This document shows positions 18,505 through 29,307 of a stretch of 33,372 bases of DNA, piece after piece. The DNA comes from Conidiobolus incongruus B7586 (Eukaryota; Entomophthoromycota; Entomophthoromycetes; Entomophthorales; Conidiobolaceae). Below the pieces are notes generated by a model. The model searched no databases. It was not told the DNA's origin and saw only the letters and a program-made list of their open reading frames with translations. Both the position numbers and the translations under genes were made by a program. The DNA is taken from the NCBI GenBank assembly GCA_000697335.1, contig JNEM01014515.1, forward strand, positions 1 to 33,372, read 5' to 3'. Every line of letters starts with the position of its first letter. Position 1 is the first letter of the stretch.

Positions 18505-21500
18505 CAATTTTTCTTAAATTTTTAAATCAAATTAAAATTTTTCAATTTTTAAAGATATCAAATTCATCACATTTTGAAATAATTTGATATAATTTTTAAA
18601 TTTTAATCTCTATTCAAAGCCTCTCAATTACTAATATTCAATCAATTTTATATTAACTCAATTCTTTACTACGCAATTTCATATCCAACCTATCAAATAA
18701 TTGATAATTTCTTAGTTCAATCATTCTAATTCATAATCACACCTGTATTGAAATCAGGGATATTAAAACATATATTTTTTAATCATGAGATTGCGAAATT
18801 AAAATATTATTTTTATAATCAATTTAGGCTATTTTATGGTCACGTTCATTTGAATAAATATATCCCTTTTTACTTGCTCAATGGATTGATTAAAAAGTTT
18901 TCAAAGTGTGGTAAATTTCAATTGAACCAACTCAACGTTTTTTTGGTTAACCTTCAATTACAAATTAATTATCAAAAACTTATTCTTTTAAAAAGGTTTT
19001 GAATAAAACTATATTTTTATTATTATTTTTAATTTTTTTTCTACAAGTCCTCTTAATAGTTTATAGATCCATTTTGGACAATGTGATTGGTTTATTTAAA
19101 TTCATTATATTGATATTATTTTCATGTAAAATTATAGATCTAGTAAAATCAAATTTATATATAAATAAGAGTAATGATGAATGTAGTTTGGATATAAAAC
19201 TAAATTAAACTCTCTTATACAATATATATACTAGAAAGTGTTATCATTTAGAAATTTCTTATTATTTTGATTTTATAAATTAATATTGCTGGTTAGAGCT
19301 TAATGCACTATATGCTGATTTGTTTTATTTAATCAATAAAATTGGATAGAAAATTAAAATTTAGCAGTCACACAATTTTTCCAATAATTGTGAAAATTTT
19401 CCACATTTTAAAATATTAAATTTGATGATCAACTAGTATCAATGATTCATAAAATATGATTGAATCATTAAGTAAATATTATCTTTGAAAAAATTTGTTA
19501 AGTTAAAATATAGTTCAAACTTTTAATAAAAGCATTAGCCATCATATTAATCACATATAATTAATAAGAGCATGGATTAAATTTGTATTACAATAACTCA
19601 ATAATATCAATTTCTCCAATTGATACAATAATATACACTGATTATTGATATTAAACTGCCTTAAAGCATAGATGATAGCCATAAGCTCCAAATATCTCGA
19701 TATGAGAGATAAATTGGCAATTTTGGTAATTTTCCTAAAATTTTATTTGATTAAATAATTAATAAATTATTATAATTTGATTTTTCACCAATTTTGGATA
19801 ATTTTGAATAGAATTATTATTAATTGAAAACTATAGAATATCATGATACAAACAATATATCCATTTCGATATCAGTTATTATGTTAGATTATATTATATC
19901 ATATAACTCTATAAATCCGTAATATATTCACTAGTTTAATAGAAGGAAGTAACTTGATCTAAGGTGTGGAAGTAAGTTACTTCACTTTCAATGTATATAG
20001 TATTGAATAATTTTAATACCATAACTCAGATTTTCATATTTATACAATGCTAATATTAACTTTTTATAATTCTGATAAACTGCTTGAGTTTGAATTTTAT
20101 CAAATTATATTCATAAAATTTATATGATCATAATTTGGATCCCTTTTAATCATCCAAATGTAACTTAGGATTTTTCATTCAATCTATCTCACAATTTTAA
20201 ATGATACAATTGATACCTCCTTTGAATGATATTATAAAGAAGTTTATAGAATTTTTCCTTTACCAAGAGTAAAATCTACCTCTTATGATTATTATTATTT
20301 ATCAAAGTTTAATAACCCTGAATATAATTTTAAATATTTTTAACATATAATATGGATTAAAATTATATATAACGATAAATTACAATTTATAAATGACAAT
20401 AATTCAAAAAAAATTTAAAAATTACGAATTATACAATATTAATTACTATATTTAGTTAAATATTTACATCCACAATATTTTACTAAATAATATAATTTGG
20501 GTCATAAATAATTTTAGAATATAAGTATTAAATGGTATCATTTATATTTCAATTAATCAAAAATAAAGATGGAAATTTATTTAAATATATCAAAATTAAT
20601 TTGTTATTTTTTTTACATTTGTAATGAGTGAAAATATATGATACACTGGGTAACAATTTAGATATTTATGTAAAATAATCAAAGTATAATATGATTTCGT
20701 TTTATCAATTAAAGATGATTTTTATGACCCTTGCTCTATTAAATATACAATTAAATATCACCATTGTTGCATTTTAATTTTTGAATATTCAGTTCCAAAA
20801 ATTTTAATTAGCATAGATAGTGAATAAAGCTTGATTCAAATAAACAAAATTTGGTGAATGTTGGTATACTTGGTGTATTTTTACTAAAATTTCAAAGTTG
20901 ATGTAATAATAAGGCTAAAACCCAAACTTCTATTAATAATAATTCATAATATTCTTTTTATTATAATTTATAAAATTTTGAAAAAGAAAAAAAAATAATA
21001 ATTAATAAAATTTTAGTAAATTTAAAAAGAAATTTTCTCTCTTATTGTATATAAATATAATTATATATTCTATCAATTATAATTAATGAAATATTAATTT
21101 TACTCGATTATTTAAATTGTTAATAAGCTATAGCTCTAAAAATTAATTAAAAGTATCCTAAACTATTCAGTGTGTATATTATTATAATTCAGATTTTTAT
21201 ACTATCTGAATAAATTATTTTGAATTTACTAATTTTTCAAAAGTTTCTATTTGTTTAGAATTTATATTATTTATTTAATGGTTAAAGTATATATATATAT
21301 ATTTAATTATTTGTTAGTATTAAAAGAAATTCAAAACAATTATTATAGATCATTATAATTATATCCGTAACAACTCTGTGAAAATCTGAGTTCAAGATTC
21401 CAATAACTCAATTACACACGAAACATAACGATGAACTTTTATATGATAAATTAAGATTAATCTGAATATTTTTTTGAACCAAGGATTGAGTAGATTATTT

Positions 21501-22299
21501 AACATATAATTAAAATAGCATTTTCAACCCAAATTGTTATCATAATAATAATAAAATTATTATTATTATTATTTTAAATTTTTTTTAATTTTTAGTATTA
21601 TATCTATTGAAATTAAAATCAATAATTATTTGTTGTGATATTAAATAAAAAATTGTAAACATAGATTTAAAATATTATATAGAAATTTTAAGTTATTTTT
21701 TGTATAATTTAAATTTTATTAAATATTTTATAAATTATAAAATATAATTACTCTGTTATTATTCCTATTGTATAATAATACAAATGGTTAAAAACCTTTT
21801 CAATCTTTATATATTCATTAGATAATTATTATATATGCAGATTATAGATTTCGTGCTTACTCTTGTGTTACCAAAAATAGCAATGATTAATTAATAATTT
21901 AATTATTATCAAATTATTCAATTTTTTTCAAAATCTCGATTAAAAATATTTGGCAATTTTTACTTGATATATATTCTCTGAATAATGAGGGTTGTATACT
22001 GTAATATAATTCTATTGGCTTTTAAAATCCATTAGATTGAATTTTGTCCAATAATAATAATTTCTGAAATAAGATTAACATGAATTTAAACAATAGATAA
22101 ACCCTATCACCTAAGGATGAATATCAATCAATAAAATTTTTATATAACCAAATTAATTGATATAGTTTAACATTGGCAGTATATTTGAATTTCAATTAGA
22201 ATAGTTAAAAAGGTTAACAAGATCTATTTTTATGATAGTTTACGAAATTTTTAAATTAGGGTATTCATAAAAAATAGTTTCGTAAGGAAAATTTAAATT
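18505..22299. other. Long AT-rich spacer between divergent QRP7 and QRP8
   Basis: A 3.8-kb region with no supported gene. Open frames at 18748-19002 and 18999-19208 begin with TTG and encode F/L/I/K/N-rich sequence with no recognisable motif. An inverted repeat GAAGTAACTT (19946-19955) with AAGTTACTTC (19974-19983) encloses 18 nt. The minus-strand words beside it faintly resemble a decayed family C-terminus (QVTSFY-stop against QYTPFY-stop). ATT/TAA trinucleotide runs occur near 21541-21577. Confidence 0.4.
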
Positions 22300-22341
22300 G
22301 ATGACGTTTCAATTCAAAGCCACCAGTATGGTCATTATAAA
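22300..22341 (+). promoter_or_regulatory. QRP8 promoter module
   Basis: GATGACGT (22300-22307), AAAGCCACC (22316-22324) and TATAAA (22336-22341) lie 61 nt upstream of the ATG. The module is perfectly kept although the gene is frameshifted, so the copy may still be transcribed. Confidence 0.8.
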
Positions 22342-22402
22342 TTAGATTTTATTACCACAAGATATTCATTATTAATATAGTCAGTTGTATTGAATAATTA
22401 AA

Positions 22403-23042
22403 ATGGTCTTCTCTTCTCCCATCTTCGGTCAAGTCACCCCCTTCGGTGCTCAACCCTACCCCTACAACCCTCAAGTTCAAGCTCTCCGCCAACAAGTCAT
22501 TGCTCAAGCTTTCCAGACCCGTCTATGTTGTTGAACAACAGAAGCAACTCACTCAAGCTGCCATCCAACAATTAGTTCAAGCCAAATTACAGACTCTCAC
22601 CCAAGGTCTCACCCATGTCTACAACCCTGTCCAACGCCAACAAGTTGAACAGTCCGTCCAACGCTTAGTCCAATTGGCTCAAATCAAGCAACAAATCCGT
22701 CAACTCTTGAACGAATCCAAGAACACTCACAACCCCCAACAGATCCACGACAATGCCAAACAAGTTCTTGAATTGGCCCAACTCGCCAAGTTAGTCCTTG
22801 TCCAAATCCAACAAAACCAATACAACGAAATCAACTTTGGTACCTGGGCCACCACTGGACTCTTCGGTATTAATCCCTTCGGTGCTAACTTCAACACCTA
22901 CGGTTACCAAGGTCTCTTCGGTATCAACGGAAACACTTACCAATACAACGGTCTCATTGTCCGCAACCCCACTCCCTTGGGTCAGACCACCGTCTATACT
23001 CCCCAATCCCCTGTCTTTGGACAAGCCACTCCTCTTTTGTAA
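22403..23042 (+). pseudogene. QRP8, recently frameshifted Gln-rich paralogue
   Basis: The ATG frame gives 43 codons, beginning MVFSSPIFGQVTPFGAQPYP and reaching AQAFQTRLCC before a stop. Relative to QRP7, about 68 nt are missing after the FQT codons (at about 22520), which removes the helix LNVVEQVAIQQIQN...and shifts the frame. Downstream the original frame stays open to 23042, from VYVVEQQKQLTQAAIQQ through the core, with a tail that differs from QRP7 (GINGNTYQYNGLIVRNPTPLG...) and ends PQSPVFGQATPLL. Apart from the deletion the sequence is nearly identical to QRP7 and to the 3' half of QRP9, so inactivation looks recent. A 43-residue product, or an internal start, cannot be excluded. Confidence 0.8.
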
Positions 23043-24622
23043 GCAATATTTAATTTTAATATAATAAATTGAATATTGATTTCATTATATTATTATTATT
23101 ATCACAATATACCTTACTTTTCTTAAAATAATTTTGATTCAATTATTCTATATAAAATTTTTCAATTTTTGTTAATAAATTATATTAATTTTTGTTTTCA
23201 AAATAATGACGTGATACTGACTCCTTTTTTATATTGATTATTATTATTTAATAATTACAATATATATATATATATATATTTTTTAAAAAATTATCATTTT
23301 ATGTGCTTGTAATCAAAATCGCTTTTTCTTCAATTTATTATAATATTACTCTTTTTTAAAATCGACTGGAAATTTAGTTTCATATTTTTGTATCATGTAA
23401 TAATAGACAAACTGAATTTGAATAATAATCTGTTTAACACAATAAAATTATAATATTTATAAATGATTTTAAAAGAAACATGTTATACAATTTTGTGTAT
23501 CACAGTTCAATTAGTAGAGTATAAATTCATGTAATAAAATTTTAATAATAATTCCCTATACAAAACAGACCAAAATACTTTCAAAAACTATTTCATATTG
23601 TTTTTGTAATTAAAATATCAATTTGATTAATTGTTAAAGAATTTCTATTATTCTCTCAAAATTAATATTTGTTATATATTAATTATATTACTATTCTTAA
23701 AGGCATATCAATGATCATACTACACAACAGATTACCTAGTATATATTCTTAAATTCATGTTGCTTAAAACTAATTTTTTAATATGATTAAATATCATTAT
23801 TTTAACAAGTTATACAATAAACGAAATATAATAATAAATTAAACATTTTTCATAAAATCGAAAAAAACAATGGTATATATTTAATAAAATAAAAACTATT
23901 TCTCTAGACTTAAAATGATTTTTAAAAATTGGTGAATATATCAATTTATTCAATTTAAATAAAGTCTGATTTTTTTTCAATTCAAATTAAACAATGATAA
24001 AATACTCTATCTATTAGAGTAGATGTTTCTTATACGAATAAATAACTCATGTTAATAAATATATTTGTAAGTAAATGAGAATTCTATTGAGTCAAATATA
24101 AAATTATGTATTAACATCATATTTTAATATATAAACATTAAATTTTTTCACATAGTATTTATTATTATATAAATATTAATATGATTATTTCCAATTATAT
24201 TAATTTCAATAATTCTCTGTAAGGTAAAACCTTGTTTTCAAAAAGAACAAGTTATTATACACTGTTAATTTTTTTTCAATTTTTTAATTTTAAATCATAG
24301 TTTATAATTATACAATTTTTACTATTATAAATATTATACATGCTCTTTAATATTTAGGATTCATTACTTATTTTTGTCATTTTTCATATTTGATTGATTC
24401 AAATTGAATAATTTGTTAATAAATATGAATACCTTACTTGGAATCACTTATTTGTTAATCATCATAATATCAATATATTGTTAGTATATATTTCAAAAAG
24501 AACAGTAACTTGAAAATTTAAATATTGATATATAGTTATTACGATGGTGGCATTTTAATTCAAATTTAATTATAAAATTTGGATATTGACTAATAATATT
24601 ATGAAAGAGAATGAAATTGAGT
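23043..24622. other. AT-rich spacer
   Basis: No gene seen. It holds a (TA)n tract at 23260-23279 and an isolated TGACGT near 23207 without the partner boxes. Confidence 0.45.
23260..23279. repeat. (TA)n microsatellite
   Basis: Perfect dinucleotide run in the QRP8-QRP9 spacer. Confidence 0.85.
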
Positions 24623-24664
24623 GATTATGTCTGTGCTCAAAGCCACCAACAGCATGAATATAAA
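24623..24664 (+). promoter_or_regulatory. QRP9 promoter module, altered activator box
   Basis: AAAGCCACC (24639-24647) and TATAAA (24659-24664) are intact, 62 nt before the ATG. The activator position reads GATTATGT (24623-24630) instead of GATGACGT, so the bZIP-type core is lost while spacing is preserved. Confidence 0.7.
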
Positions 24665-24726
24665 TTCAACTGTTGATTATTTTTCATTCAATAACCTCTA
24701 TAGTAAATCAAGTATTATATAATAAA

Positions 24727-25384
24727 ATGGTTTTCTCCTCTCCCATATTCGGTCAAGTCACTCCCTTCGGTGCTCAACCCTACCCTCAACTCCCCCAAAT
24801 TCAGGCTATCAAGCAACAAGTCATTGCTCAAGCTTTCCAGACCTTGAACGTTGTTGAACAAATTGCCGTCCAGCAAATCCAGAACCCCAACCCCCCACCA
24901 ACTCCAACACCTTGTTTATGCCATTGAACAACAAAAGCAACAGACTAAGGCTGCCATCCAACACTTGGTCCAACACAAATTACAGACCCTCGCTTCTGGA
25001 GTTCTCCAAGTCTACAGCCCTGTCCAACGTTTAGTCCAATTGGCTCAAATCAAGCATCAGATCCGCACTCTCTTGAATGAATCCAAGAACACTTTCAACC
25101 CCCAGAAGATCCACGACAATGCCAAACAAGTTCTTGAATTGGCCCAACTCGCCAAGTTAGTCCTTGTCCAAATCCAACAAAACCAATACAACGAAATCAA
25201 CTTTGGTACCTGGGCCACCACTGGTCTCTTCGGTATTAATCCCTTCGGTGCTAACTTCAACACCTACGGTTATCATGGTCTCTTCAGCCAAAACCTCAAC
25301 ACCTTGATCCAACCCAGCGTCTACCCTCAAATCACCATCTACGGTCAATCCCCCATCTTCGGTCAATACACTCCCTTTTACTAA
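24727..25384 (+). pseudogene. QRP9, frameshifted mosaic Gln-rich paralogue
   Basis: The start (MVFSSPIFGQVTPFGAQPYPQ) and first half match QRP1/QRP2. At about 24889-24895 a C-run is one base longer (six C against five), so the ATG frame ends after 67 residues at 24927. The family frame then continues open from HQLQHLVYAIEQQ to the stop at 25384, ending GQSPIFGQYTPFY. A second, in-frame lesion removes the nine residues RQEVEQAVQ, with the repeated word GTCCAACGT at both edges, as expected for slippage. From about 25090 the sequence switches to QRP8-type and is identical to it for over 100 nt. The single-base change in a homopolymer could be a sequencing error; if so, this would be an intact gene of about 210 residues. 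Confidence 0.75.
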
Positions 25385-26012
25385 GCAATATTTATTATTT
25401 TTAATAAATATTGAAATAGTTGTTTTTAATAGATTTTTGAATTAATAATTAATTCAAGTGTTAAACGATTCATTTCATATTGATTTCCATTTCTTTTTTC
25501 AACTGTATTCTTGCAATTTCAATATCACTTATCAACATAAAATATTGATAACCATATTTTTGAGTAATACTTGTTCTCGCTTCGTCAATCAAATAATTTA
25601 ATCATAGTCATAAAGTGACTATATTATTTTAAGGATAAATTGATTTTTTTAATATTAAATTTATCTATATCTAAAATTTTAATATTTTTTGATATTTACA
25701 AACTGTTTTATAATTCATTTTTTGAATATTTTTTTTATCATTGTTATACTAAATTATAGATTTAATTTTAAATTAATGAATTTATAATTTTTAAAAATTT
25801 TAAATAATAATTTGAAAATATTTAATTTTTATATTTAATATAAGTTTTTAAAACTTGGGAAAAATTAAATTATTAATAATATTGTTTAATAATTCTAAAA
25901 ATTAAAATTAAAAAAATTATATATTAAATAAAATAAAATAATTGAATGAATAAAAAATATTGAAATATAAAATGAGAATATGAGTTTATTAAAAAAAAAA
26001 TGAAATATCCAA
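25385..26012. other. AT-rich spacer, QRP9 to tRNA-Ile
   Basis: AATAAA follows QRP9 closely (about 25401). The rest is AT-rich with no gene. An A-run at 25991-26000 reads as ten T on the minus strand, a probable Pol III terminator for the tRNA-Ile gene. Confidence 0.5.
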
Positions 26013-26086
26013 TGCTCCCAACAGGGATCGAACCTGTGACCTTGGCGTTATTAGCACCACGCTCTAACCAACTGAGCTATGGGAGC
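26013..26086 (-). tRNA. tRNA-Ile (anticodon AAT)
   Basis: A 74-nt minus-strand cloverleaf. Acceptor GCTCCCA pairs with TGGGAGC and is followed by discriminator A. The D arm contains AGCTCAGTTGGTTAGAG, the anticodon loop is CTAATAA with anticodon AAT, and the T arm is ACAGGTTCGATCCCTGT. It has no intron and CCA is not encoded, as expected for a eukaryotic nuclear gene. Ten T follow about 12 nt downstream. An LTR-like element begins 10 nt upstream of its 5' end. Confidence 0.95.
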
Positions 26087-26096
26087 ACATATGAGT

Positions 26097-26652
26097 TGTG
26101 ACGATTGCTACCTAATTGATACCTTTCTTCACTCCAATTCACTATTAAGTACCTGATTAACCAAATTAGGCCTTATCAACATTTTACCAGTCCACGTCTG
26201 AGTGACCTCACTGTTACTCATCCGTGCATACTTATGCCTATATATTTCACTTAAGTATAAGAAGGGCTCGGCTCCCTTCTTGATCTCTCTCTCTTACCTT
26301 ACTTTCTTACATTAATAAACCTTTTTCCTACATCCAAAGCCAACCCTTTTGGTATACTCAAGTAACTGCTCATAGTTCCACTTGAGTCATTTTACACTAA
26401 TCCTTCTAAACCCGTTCCTATTGATATTCCTTGATTCCATCTTTTAGCATGTCGGATCCTAACGCCGCCACTGTTGCTGCTGGTCTAGTCGCTCTGTACA
26501 AAGCCCCATTTACAAGTGATCGAGGCCGAATAGCCAGAGATCTGATCATTGGTAGTTTACCCCAGCTGGTAGGTATCATGTTTCACAATCTGGCCTACAG
26601 AATGGCTGTGTCAGTGTCCTCAATGACGCTCCAAGAGCTAATAACCGTGACA
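26097..26652 (+). mobile_element. LTR-like retroelement fossil (solo LTR or fragment)
   Basis: A 556-bp block much richer in G and C than its surroundings, bounded by TGTGACG and CGTGACA (TG...CA ends, short inverted termini). Internal parts look like a retroelement LTR: a TATA-like stretch near 26238-26258, a perfect 8-bp hairpin AAGAAGGG/CCCTTCTT (26259-26281), pyrimidine-rich leader, AATAAA at 26314-26319, and a short open frame beginning at 26449. No reverse transcriptase or integrase is present, so it is not a whole element. It fills exactly the interval from 10 nt upstream of tRNA-Ile to 10 nt upstream of the first tRNA-Asp. The flanking 5-mers at its two ends differ. The family is probably Ty3-like, judged only from its position beside tRNA genes; Ty1-like is the alternative. 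Age cannot be judged. Confidence 0.6.
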
Positions 26653-26849
26653 AATTTAACAATCTTCGATAGTATAGTGGTGAGTATACCCGCCTGTCAC
26701 GCGGGTGACCTGGGTTCAATTCCCAGTCGGAGAGTCAAAGCTACAAGTGCAACTTGAATTTCTTTTTCTTTCAACACCTTTTTTTTGTATTAACATTATC
26801 AAAATCTTAAATTATTATTCTCATTTTTTTACTTATTTCAATTTGTTAT
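26650..26849 (+). repeat. Left arm of 200-bp inverted repeat carrying tRNA-Asp
   Basis: Identical to the reverse complement of 33068-33268 except for one T in a homopolymer (8 against 9). It covers 13 nt upstream of the tRNA, the tRNA itself and 115 nt downstream, including the Pol III terminators. Confidence 0.92.
26663..26734 (+). tRNA. tRNA-Asp (anticodon GTC), copy 1
   Basis: A 72-nt cloverleaf. Acceptor TCTTCGA pairs with TCGGAGA (one G-U) and discriminator G follows. The anticodon arm CCCGC-CTGTCAC-GCGGG gives anticodon GTC, and the T arm contains GGTTCAATTCCC. No intron. T-rich terminators follow, TTTTT near 26763 and eight T at 26779-26786. It is identical to copy 2. Confidence 0.95.
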
Positions 26850-27194
26850 TTTTTTATTATAATAAAAAATGTTATAATTTGGTGATTTAGTAAAATTTAA
26901 AATTTTAGCTTTTTTTGAGCATATTTATAAAAGTTGTTATATTTTACCAAAATTAATATGTTAAAAATTTGAATATTTTATATAAATTTAATTGAAAATT
27001 ATAATACAACTATTTGTTATTTTGATAGTCATATTGTTTTCAAATAGTTAAAATAAATTAAAAAATATCCAGTATAAATTGAAAATTAAAATTCATCTAT
27101 TTTAATAAATTTATTAATTTAAATACTACTCATAATTATTATGTAAATCTTAAATATCTAATTAAATTTAATTCAATCTAATAAAATCTTATCA
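26850..27194. other. AT-rich spacer
   Basis: No feature seen between the tRNA-Asp repeat arm and the RsfS-like gene stop codon. Confidence 0.5.
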
Positions 27195-28192
27195 TTAATT
27201 CTTCTTATTTTCTTTGACATCTTCAATTTCTTCCTCTAATTGGATGCGATTCTCCTTAATAAACTGATCTCTCATCTCACTCAATATTTTTTGCATTTTG
27301 GTATCTTCCAAAGTTATTTCAATATCATTATCGTCCCCTTTAGGATCTTGGATGGTGTAGCTACCTGCAATCACAGCATCTTGAGGCGATTTGGGGTTTT
27401 TAACAAATTCCCAAAGCCCTTCAATGTCGTAGAGTTCTCGAGTCTTGGGCATGAACAAATGAATGACGATGTGATTGAGATCGATGACTAGCCATTCATC
27501 GCGAAGGTCGCCCTCAATTTCAAATTTTTGGGGAATGGCACTGTCGTGAGGTTGACATTGTTTGATCTATATTAAATAATTAGTTAAATGTATATGAATA
27601 GAATAAAAATACTTACAAATTTTCTCAACCTCTCAGCCAAGTTCATCAAATGTCTTGACGAGGTTGCTGAACAAATGATGATAGTTTCGGCCCAATCACA
27701 TTTCTGTCTCATATCGATCACTTTGACGTCGATAGCTCTTTGGTGAGTTAAAAAGGTTTCTAAAAGGTCTGGCGTCAATTTTCCAGGATTTAAAGTTTCG
27801 ACGGGCGTAGCATCTTTGCCGATACGTTGCCACATAGGAATGAATTCTTCCTCAGCTTTGTCTTCGAACCAAAAATCTACTTTTTCTTCGGCTTCCTCTA
27901 CCGTTTCGTCAGTTTTTTCATTCACTTCAACTTCTTGGCTAGATTCTTTTTCCTTAATCATATCTACAGCGCCCTTTTCCAACTTGTCTTGGACTAACAC
28001 TTTATCAATGATATTATCCAAGTTTTTTTCATCTTGGTTGGGGTCATTTTGGAAATCGAAAGGCTTGTCCCCGCTTAAAATATATCTCGTAGTTGTCAAT
28101 CTTCTATTTACAGAAATTTGGCAAATTTTAGAAAATTTTGAAGTTTGATATTTTAATATATTAGAAGATAGATGAATTATTGATTGTTTCAT
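27195..28192 (-). CDS. Mitochondrial ribosomal silencing factor RsfS / ATP25 N-domain-like protein
   Basis: Two exons, 28192-27617 and 27566-27195, joined across a 50-nt intron (27616-27567) with GTAAGT, a TAACTAAT branch-like site and TATAG. The splice is phase 0 and gives 315 residues. Residues about 1-40 are basic and hydroxylated (MKQSIIHLSSNILKY...NRRLTTTRYIL), as expected for a mitochondrial presequence. An acidic linker follows (about 45-125). The RsfS fold covers about 150-285: VKVIDMRQKCDWAETIIICSA, SSRHLMNLAERLRKF, then after the intron DEWLVIDLNHIVIHLFMP and ELYDIEGLW, the family signature. The tail is acidic/basic. RsfS proteins bind large-subunit protein uL14 and block premature subunit joining. 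Fungal ATP25 fuses this domain to an ATP9-mRNA factor, which is absent here. Start chosen at the first ATG; an upstream in-frame TTG is not needed. Confidence 0.85.
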
Positions 28193-29307
28193 TATTATCA
28201 ATTTATAGGGCGAATATTTAATCTTTTTCTATTAATTTTTTTAGATTTTTAATATTGATTAAATATTTTCATTTTATCTATTGAAATTTATGAATTCATT
28301 TATAAGAATCAAATTTATGGGATAGATTGAAACCCTTATTCGGAACATTAGATGTTATTTTATGGAATAATTTTTGCAATAATAATTCCAAATAATACTT
28401 AATACCTTATAAATTTATTATTAGTTGATATAAACAAGACTGTTTTATAATAACCACGATTCAGTTTTTATAACAAATTTGAAATCTGTTTATGTAAAAT
28501 TTGAATTATATTTCCAAATTCATATTTAATCAGTTCTAAACATTTGAAATTTACCTTGATTTTGATTTGTATAATCATTAATATTAATTAATATCATTTA
28601 AAAATGAATTCATTGTTAAGACTATATCACTTAAAGTTTAGTGCATTATAACTGAATTTCATAATACCCTTTAATAGTTGAAAAATTGATTGGAAAAATT
28701 CAACAAAATTCATTCAATAGTTTCTATCATTTTTGATCAGATATTTATCTCCCTGAAATTGAAGAATATAAAAGGATTCAAAACATCATATGTTTCAACA
28801 ATGTTACTCAAAAAAATTACATAAATTTTGAATCCACTCATCATTTATCTATTTTTGTATGTAAGAAAAAATATTTGGTGAATCTTGAAAAAGGAGATGC
28901 TTCAAAATTTGTTTATTGTCTAACTTGAACTTAATTGACAAAATTTAATAGTATTATAAAATTAAGCATTTTATTTATTCCAGTTTTTGGCAATTTTTTA
29001 ATCATTTTACATCCAATACAATTAGCATATTGCGCAAAACATCAAGTCATATATTAAAACAAATCGTTAAAAGTATCGAATTCTGAATCTTTAGGAGAAG
29101 CTGTTCATTTCAATAAATATTAAATACCATTCAGAAGTGTTTACTTACATGCTCACCCAACCATAAATTCATTGATAAATAGCCAAAACAATCCATTTAT
29201 TTACAACATGTCACTTGTTTATAAATAATCAAGATAACAATGATGTCAAATTTAGAATTAAATTGAATGGCGTGTTAAATTTGAAATGAAATTTTAATCA
29301 ATAATTA
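28193..29307. other. AT-rich divergent spacer
   Basis: About 1.1 kb between divergently transcribed genes (RsfS-like and DUF2015). It presumably holds both promoters, but I see no strong shared motif and no copy of the Gln-rich family module. Confidence 0.45.

Noticed and set aside
18748-19208. Two adjoining hydrophobic frames of 84 and 69 codons
   Set aside because: Both start with TTG. Their F/L/I/K/N composition is what AT-rich DNA gives by chance, and no family motif is seen. A decayed mobile element cannot be excluded.
1145-25384. Gluten- or hydrophobin-like identity for the Gln-rich family
   Set aside because: There is no signal peptide, no prolamin or hydrophobin cysteine pattern, and most members lack cysteine entirely. 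The resemblance is only to high Gln content.
26431-26757. 108-codon frame running into the tRNA-Asp gene
   Set aside because: It lies inside the LTR-like fossil and reads through the tRNA, so it is not a host gene. It is noted only as part of the element.
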